Assembly (NCBI GenBank): GCA_031269165.1
Contig: JAISZQ010000081.1
Location: 1-10,452, forward strand
From: Spirochaetaceae bacterium
GTDB taxonomy: Bacteria; Spirochaetota; Spirochaetia; Treponematales; Breznakiellaceae
DNA: 10,452 nt
Direction: 5' to 3'
Part shown: positions 6,840 to 10,452 of the stretch, in pieces
Layout of the letters: each line of letters begins with the position of its first letter
Position numbering within the stretch: position 1 is the stretch's first letter
Notes under the pieces: generated by a model
Databases searched by the model: none
What the model saw: only the letters and a program-made list of their open reading frames with translations
What the model was told of the DNA's origin: nothing
Translations under genes and position numbers: made by a program

Positions 6840-6859
6840 AAAAAATTGTCAAATTTTTT
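6840..6859. repeat. A/T palindrome behind the lacI promoter
   Basis: AAAAAATT-GTCA-AATTTTTT forms perfect 8-bp arms. It lies upstream of the -35 box of the regulator promoter, so an UP-element role is plausible. It could also act as a weak bidirectional stem-loop with U-runs. The sequence cannot decide between these. Confidence 0.45.
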
Positions 6860-6906
6860 GCTTTTTGCAGACATTTGTACCTATTCAGTCGTCACCGTAA
6901 TCGGGA

Positions 6907-7331
6907 GCATTACGAGAGGCCGCCCCTTCTGGATTGCTTCGCTCCGCTCGCAATGACGCGGGTCGCCCGCTCAACAGCACCCGTCCCCATCCGTCATTGC
7001 AAGGAGGCGGCATTTGCCGACGACGAAGCAATCCAGTGGAAAGGTCGCCTCGACTGGATTGCTTCACCCTACGGGTTCGCAATGACGCGGGGCCACCCGC
7101 TACCCAGCACCCGTCCCCGTCCGTCATTGCGAGCGAAGCGAAGCAATCTAGTGGAGAGGCCGCCTCGTCTGGATTGCTTCACCCTGCTCACTTCGCAATG
7201 ACGCGGGACGCCCGCTAAACGGAACCCGTCCTCGTCCGTCATTGCGAGGAGGCGGCATTTGCCGACGACGAAGCAATCCAGTGGAAAGGTCGCCTCGACT
7301 GGATTGCTTCACCCTACGGGTTCGCAATGAC
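6907..7331. repeat. Tandem cluster of interspersed palindromic elements (one degenerate and three good copies)
   Basis: Three good copies lie at 6992-7087, 7122-7203 and 7237-7331, and a degenerate one at about 6907-6958 keeps only its right half. Each good copy has outer arms CGTCATTGC/GCAATGACG and inner arms GAAGCAATCCAG/CTGGATTGCTTC (one base changed in the second copy) around a variable centre such as TGGAAAGGTCGCCTCGA. Copies one and three carry an extra GGAGGCGGCATTTGCCGACG-like insert in the left arm that copy two lacks. The linkers are also repeated: each begins with a small GCGGG/CCCGC hairpin (6958-6970, 7087-7100, 7203-7215) and ends near CCCGTCC. No transposase is encoded. Elements with this core are, from memory, dispersed in many bacterial genomes. 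Confidence 0.85.
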
Positions 7332-7445
7332 AGGGGACGCCTTCTGGCGGCCTCGCGTGCCCGGGGGTGTGCATGGTTCCGTTTGTTGTGTTAGGATAAG
7401 AGCGGTACGACGGCATTGAGGAGTGTAACGAAAGGGGCGGATGGT

Positions 7446-8651
7446 ATGGGTATTGAGCAAACGGCTATTGAAAAGACTATGAACGACTTCCATGCGGCGG
7501 GGGGCGAGCGGCTTGCGGCACTGGAGGCTTTTATCGACGCGGGCGGGCTTGCCGGTGTTCCGGCGGCGGGACGCGAGTCGAACAACCACATTCACACGGT
7601 CTACAGTTTCAGTCCGTACACACCCACGATGGCGGCACTCGCGGCGCGACGGGCAGGGCTTTCGGTTGCCGGGTCGGTTGACCACGATTCCTACGCGGCG
7701 GCAGCGGAGATGCGGGAAGCCTGCCGGATGCTCACGTTAGGCTGTGTGACGGGCTTCGAGGTTCGGGTGAGTTTTCGGCACACGGCGTTCGCCGACCGCA
7801 AGATCAACAGCCCCGACTCGAAGGGTATCGCGTATATGACGGTGCAGGGGATTCCCGCAAAGGAGACCGCCCGTGTTCACGAGTTTCTCCGTCCCATCGT
7901 CGCCGCACGGCAGAAGCGGAACCGGCTCATGGTGGACGCGCTCAACACGCTCCTTGCCCCGGCGGGGATCGCGCCGCTTTCCTACGACCATGATGTGTTA
8001 CCGCTCTCGAAGGCGGACGAGGGCGGGACCGTTACCGAGCGGCACATCCTCTTCGCGCTTTCTCACGCTTTTATCGCCGCATGGGGAAAGGGCCCGGCGA
8101 CGGTTGCGGGACTTTCCCGCGCTTTCGGCCTCACGTTCAGCCCGAAAATCGCCGCCTATCTTGCCGATGCGGAGAATCCCTACTATGCGTACGATCTTCT
8201 CGGCGCGTTGAAGAGCGGTTTCGGCGACAAGATCTATATCCAGCCCGGTGAAGAAGAGTGCCCCCCGGCGGAGAAGGTGACGGCGTTTGCCGCCTCGATT
8301 GACGCCTATCCGGCCTACGCCTATCTGGGCGACGTGGGCGAATCGCCGACCGGCGACAAGAAGGCCGAGCGGTTCGAGGACGCCTACCTCGACGACCTCA
8401 TGCCCCTGTTGCGGGAACTTGGTTTCAAGGCGGTGACCTATATGCCGCCCCGAAACACAAAACCGCAGCTCTTGCGGCTTCGCGACCTCTGCGCCCACTA
8501 TGGTTTCATGGAGATTTCCGGCGTTGACATCAACAGCCCGCGTCAGGTTTTCAATTGCCCCGAACTCTTGGACGAGGATTTTGCCAACCTCATTGAGACA
8601 ACGCAGGTTTTGGCGGAACACGAGAACAGGGGAGGCCATTCCAAAACGTGA
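7446..8651 (+). CDS. PHP-domain protein, predicted metal-dependent phosphoesterase
   Basis: This 401-residue protein has the N-terminal metal-binding signature of the PHP family: HIH at residues 48-50, VDHD at 78-81 and a following GFE with E105. ERH at 198-200 resembles the third PHP motif of TrpH/YciV-like phosphoesterases, and GVDIN near 359-363 sits where the usual D-x-H occurs, with N in place of H. At 401 residues it is longer than the compact TrpH-type proteins because of inserts in the middle and a C-terminal region. It should be cytoplasmic; no signal peptide or membrane segment is seen. The frame extends upstream to a TTG at 7416, but the ATG at 7446 is preferred, with AAAGGGG about ten bases before it. 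No convincing promoter is visible upstream, where the repeat cluster ends. The gene stands alone, convergent with the propeller gene. Its substrate is unknown. Confidence 0.8.
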   Translation: MGIEQTAIEKTMNDFHAAGGERLAALEAFIDAGGLAGVPAAGRESNNHIHTVYSFSPYTPTMAALAARRAGLSVAGSVDHDSYAAAAEMREACRMLTLGCVTGFEVRVSFRHTAFADRKINSPDSKGIAYMTVQGIPAKETARVHEFLRPIVAARQKRNRLMVDALNTLLAPAGIAPLSYDHDVLPLSKADEGGTVTERHILFALSHAFIAAWGKGPATVAGLSRAFGLTFSPKIAAYLADAENPYYAYDLLGALKSGFGDKIYIQPGEEECPPAEKVTAFAASIDAYPAYAYLGDVGESPTGDKKAERFEDAYLDDLMPLLRELGFKAVTYMPPRNTKPQLLRLRDLCAHYGFMEISGVDINSPRQVFNCPELLDEDFANLIETTQVLAEHENRGGHSKT

Positions 8652-8661
8652 GGTTTTGGAA
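8639..8661 (+). promoter_or_regulatory. Hairpin spanning the PHP-gene stop codon
   Basis: TTCCAAAAC (8639-8647) pairs perfectly with GTTTTGGAA (8653-8661); the five-base loop GTGAG contains the TGA stop. No U-tract follows, so it is not a standard intrinsic terminator. It may protect the 3' end or mark the transcript end together with the next hairpin. Confidence 0.5.
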
Positions 8662-8686
8662 CAGCCCCGTATCTTGTATCTTCCGT

Positions 8687-8707
8687 GCGTGTCCATATAA
8701 TACACGC
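8687..8707. repeat. Small inverted repeat between copies of a 9-base direct repeat
   Basis: GCGTGT (8687-8692) and ACACGC (8702-8707) form a 6-bp stem with a 9-base A/T-rich loop. The same nine bases, CCCCGTATC, occur just before it (8665-8673) and at its end (8707-8715). No U-run follows on the plus strand. The function is not apparent. Confidence 0.4.
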
Positions 8708-8746
8708 CCCGTATCAGCGCCTCTCCAAAATCGGTAGCGTCTCCCG

Positions 8747-8774
8747 CTGCTGGCCAGCAGGGCGCCGTCTGCTG
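8747..8774. repeat. Left, detached part of the hairpin array
   Basis: A perfect 14-base palindrome, CTGCTGGCCAGCAG (8747-8760), overlaps a 20-base hairpin unit at 8755-8774 with CAGCAG/CTGCTG arms. It ends in the same CTG-GC junction that separates units in the main array. The interspersed element at 8790-8878 separates it from the rest. Confidence 0.6.
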
Positions 8775-8789
8775 GCCCTCGTGGGGTAT

Positions 8790-8878
8790 CGTCATTGCGA
8801 ACCCGAAGGGTGAAGCAATCCAGAAGCGGGATGGCATCCCCCCTGGATTGCTTCGTCGCTTCGCTCCTCGCAATGACG
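8790..8878. repeat. Fourth copy of the interspersed palindromic element, inverted
   Basis: Outer arms CGTCATTGCGA/TCGCAATGACG and inner arms GAAGCAATCCAG/CTGGATTGCTTC match the copies at 6992-7331, but the unit is in the opposite orientation: its left spacer CGAACCCGAAGGGT corresponds to the reverse complement of their right spacer. It splits the hairpin array. No clean target-site duplication is visible. Confidence 0.8.
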
Positions 8879-8909
8879 GGGGAGCAACGAACAGGCAACT
8901 TCTGCTGGA

Positions 8910-9115
8910 CGGCAGGGCAACATCTGCTGGCCAGGGGAGACACCCTCCCCTGGCCAGGGTAGGCACTCTCTCCTGGCCAGGGTGGGCACTCTCACCTGGC
9001 CACGTGGGGCACCCTCACCTGACCACGTGGGACACCCCCACATGGCCAGATCAGACACCCCGATGTGGCCGGATCAGACCCCCTGATCTGGCCGGCCCCA
9101 GCCCCCCGGGGGCGG
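8910..9115. repeat. Tandem array of about nine hairpin units, period 23
   Basis: Units start at 8910, 8932, 8955, 8978, 9001, 9024, 9047, 9070 and 9093. From the second to the eighth each is 21 bases, separated by GC (once AC), giving an exact 23-base period; the first is 20 bases and the last about 23. Each folds on itself: the first has CGGCAG/CTGCTG arms, the 8932 unit CAGGGGA/TCCCCTG, the 9024 unit GTGGG/CCCAC, the 9070 unit GATCAG/CTGATC. Stem sequence drifts along the array while pairing is mostly kept, and the loop stays close to ACACC. The period is not a multiple of three, so this does not encode a peptide repeat. It lies between two convergent genes. Confidence 0.85.
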
Positions 9116-9145
9116 CCGGTAGCGTCACCCACTGCTGGCCGAAAC

Positions 9146-10452
9146 CTACTCCTGCACATTGGAATACGCTATTTTACTTTCCCAACCCACCACGACAAAC
9201 CTGCCGCCGCCATAGGAGAGGGCCTCGACCGCGCTGCCGAGATTGATGTCTTCGCCTGCCGTCCATGTTACGCCGTCGGCGGAATACGCCGTTTTGCCGT
9301 TATAGCTGACCGCGACGAACCTGCCGCCGACGTAGACGATGGTGCCGAGGTATTCGTCGAGCGTGCTGTCGGTTACGGCCGTCCAAGTTATGCCGTCAGC
9401 GGAGTACGCCATTTGACCTTTACCGCCAACCGCGACAAACTTGCCGTCGCCGTAGGCGATGCCCCTGATGCCGCTACTGGGCGTGCTGTATATATATTTA
9501 ACCTTCGTCCATGTTACGCCGTCGTTGGAATACGCCATTGCGGGAACCCAGCTTCTCGTTCCATCTTCGTTGCCACCCGCTACGAACCTGCCACCGCCGT
9601 AGGCGATGGCGCTGATGTCGCCGCCGCTGCCAAACGCGCTGTCTTTAACCGCCGTCCAGGTTACGCCGTCGCCGGAATACGACATTCCACAATGCCAGCG
9701 TCTTCCATCATGATAGCCGCCGCCCACGATGAACTTCCCGCCGCCGTAGGCGATGGTTCCGCTGAACGTACTGTCTCCCGTCGTCCAGGTAACGCCGTCA
9801 GCGGAATACGCCACTTTGCCGTCAACCCCGCTTGCGACGAACTTCCCGTTGCCGTAGACGATGGCGGTAGCGGAGCCGAATTTGGTGTCTGTAACCTTCG
9901 TCCAGGTAACGCCGTCGGCAGAGTACGCCATTTCTCCTTTCCAGTTGCTTCCCTCTTTATAGATACCGACCGCAACGAACGTGCCGCCGCCGTAGGCGAT
10001 GTCGCTGATTTCGTCGTCACTGCCACTGCTGAAGGGGCTGTCTTCAACCGCCGTCCAATAAACGCCCGAGTCCGGAATCGGCTTAAAAAAGTACGTATGT
10101 ACGGTTGTCTCGCCAACTGCGGAAACTTGTATCTGGCGGTCCTCTTTTTCCGTGTCGGCGGGAATACACCAGCGAAGAACGCCCCGCGGTAAATCCCAAT
10201 CCCTTGAGTATTCTCCAGTCCAAACTTGATAGAACCCCGCGTCTTTTACCGCTTGTATTAACCTATCCTTGATTTCAGGGTTATCATAGTTAAACGAATA
10301 AACCGTAACGTCCCGTTCCCGTTCATTCCCCTTGTCCCATTTTTGAACTTCCACTGATGCCGCACGAAGCAATGAACTTAAATCGCCCGAATAGGAAACC
10401 GCTTGCGTTGTTTCCGCATTTGACCCGCCTTGCGTTGTTTGGCATGATACAA
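9146..10452 (-). CDS. Lipoprotein with a seven-blade beta-propeller repeat, 5' end outside the window
   Basis: The frame is open from the right edge down to the stop at 9146. The first visible residues are V-S-C followed by a polar QTTQGGSNAETT stretch. The base pair before them restricts the preceding codon to F, L, I or V, so this reads as the end of a lipobox; the signal peptide lies outside the window. An internal TTG at 10372 is therefore not the true start. An N-terminal segment of about 120 residues (with VTVYSFNYDNPEIKDRLIQA) precedes seven repeats of about 40-50 residues of the form IAYGGGxFVAVG...MAYSADGVTWT. SADGVTW resembles an Asp-box turn (SxDxGxTW) with one residue less. Seven units fit one closed seven-bladed propeller at the cell surface. 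The ligand is unknown, and the promoter is not in the window. Confidence 0.8.
   Translation of the reverse strand, partial: VSCQTTQGGSNAETTQAVSYSGDLSSLLRAASVEVQKWDKGNERERDVTVYSFNYDNPEIKDRLIQAVKDAGFYQVWTGEYSRDWDLPRGVLRWCIPADTEKEDRQIQVSAVGETTVHTYFFKPIPDSGVYWTAVEDSPFSSGSDDEISDIAYGGGTFVAVGIYKEGSNWKGEMAYSADGVTWTKVTDTKFGSATAIVYGNGKFVASGVDGKVAYSADGVTWTTGDSTFSGTIAYGGGKFIVGGGYHDGRRWHCGMSYSGDGVTWTAVKDSAFGSGGDISAIAYGGGRFVAGGNEDGTRSWVPAMAYSNDGVTWTKVKYIYSTPSSGIRGIAYGDGKFVAVGGKGQMAYSADGITWTAVTDSTLDEYLGTIVYVGGRFVAVSYNGKTAYSADGVTWTAGEDINLGSAVEALSYGGGRFVVVGWESKIAYSNVQE

Larger units (their letters stand above)
8732..9140. repeat. 24-base direct repeats bracketing the hairpin array
   Basis: Copies at 8732-8755 and 9117-9140 share CGGTAGCGTC at the left and CTGCTGGCC at the right and differ at only two internal bases. 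They bracket the whole hairpin array. They could be duplicated target or recombination sites, or the conserved edge of a larger repeating unit. Confidence 0.7.

Noticed and set aside
6907..7331. CRISPR array or insertion sequence
   Set aside because: Copies are internally palindromic, vary in length and are separated by repeated linkers instead of unique spacers. No transposase is encoded.
7998..8966. Long minus-strand open frame of 322 codons overlapping the PHP gene
   Set aside because: It runs antisense through most of the PHP gene and into the repeat elements. Its product is arginine/glycine-rich without domain features, and it has no ribosome site. It results from the GC-rich codon pattern of the real gene.
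8910..9115. CRISPR array
   Set aside because: Units abut with only a 2-base junction, there are no unique spacers of 25-40 bases, and no cas gene is nearby. The units diverge gradually instead of being identical.
8792..9246. Open frames through the hairpin array, giving proline/tryptophan-rich products on either strand
   Set aside because: The array period is 23 bases, so no reading frame repeats from unit to unit. These frames merely lack stops because of GC-rich sequence.
9065..10192. Plus-strand open frame of 375 codons across the propeller gene
   Set aside because: Its apparent protein repeats (RRPxYAVxGIRH) mirror the blade repeats of the minus-strand gene, and the frame begins inside the hairpin array. 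The minus frame has the coherent propeller pattern and a lipobox.

Overview
The window reads as a piece of a GC-moderate to GC-rich bacterial chromosome with a carbohydrate-scavenging lifestyle. The lipobox-bearing proteins, the sugar ABC transporter without a local ATPase, the dispersed palindromic repeats and the propeller lipoprotein would fit a spirochaete such as a gut Treponema, but that placement is an inference and is not shown by any marker gene here.

Left half (about 176-6830), all on the minus strand: a complete sugar-uptake and hydrolysis locus. In transcription order it holds a LacI-family regulator (5590-6663) with a near-consensus promoter and a CG-centred operator at its own start point; a lipoprotein sugar-binding protein (4094-5368); two ABC permeases of the MalF and MalG types (3113-4030 and 2284-3123, overlapping by 11 bases); and a cytoplasmic family-31 glycoside hydrolase (176-2281) that starts 2 bases after the second permease. 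The likely logic is capture of an alpha-linked oligosaccharide or glycoside outside the membrane, import, cleavage inside the cell, and release of the regulator by the sugar. No ATPase subunit is present, so a shared ATPase elsewhere is expected. Hairpins sit in the operon leader and between the binding-protein and permease genes. The regulator/binding-protein gap also carries a plus-strand promoter and an intrinsic terminator that together would define a small RNA of about 95 bases.

Middle (6830-7445): an A/T-rich palindrome behind the lacI promoter, then one degenerate and three good tandem copies of an interspersed palindromic element with core arms CGTCATTGC and GAAGCAATCCAG, joined by linkers that each contain a small GCGGG/CCCGC hairpin.

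Right (7446-10452): a plus-strand PHP-domain metallophosphoesterase-like gene (7446-8651) faces a minus-strand lipoprotein gene that runs off the right edge and encodes seven near-identical blades of a probable seven-bladed beta-propeller. Between their 3' ends lies the most unusual feature: a tandem array of roughly 21-base hairpins, period 23, whose stems change sequence while largely keeping their pairing. The array is flanked by a 24-base direct repeat and interrupted by a fourth copy of the interspersed element.
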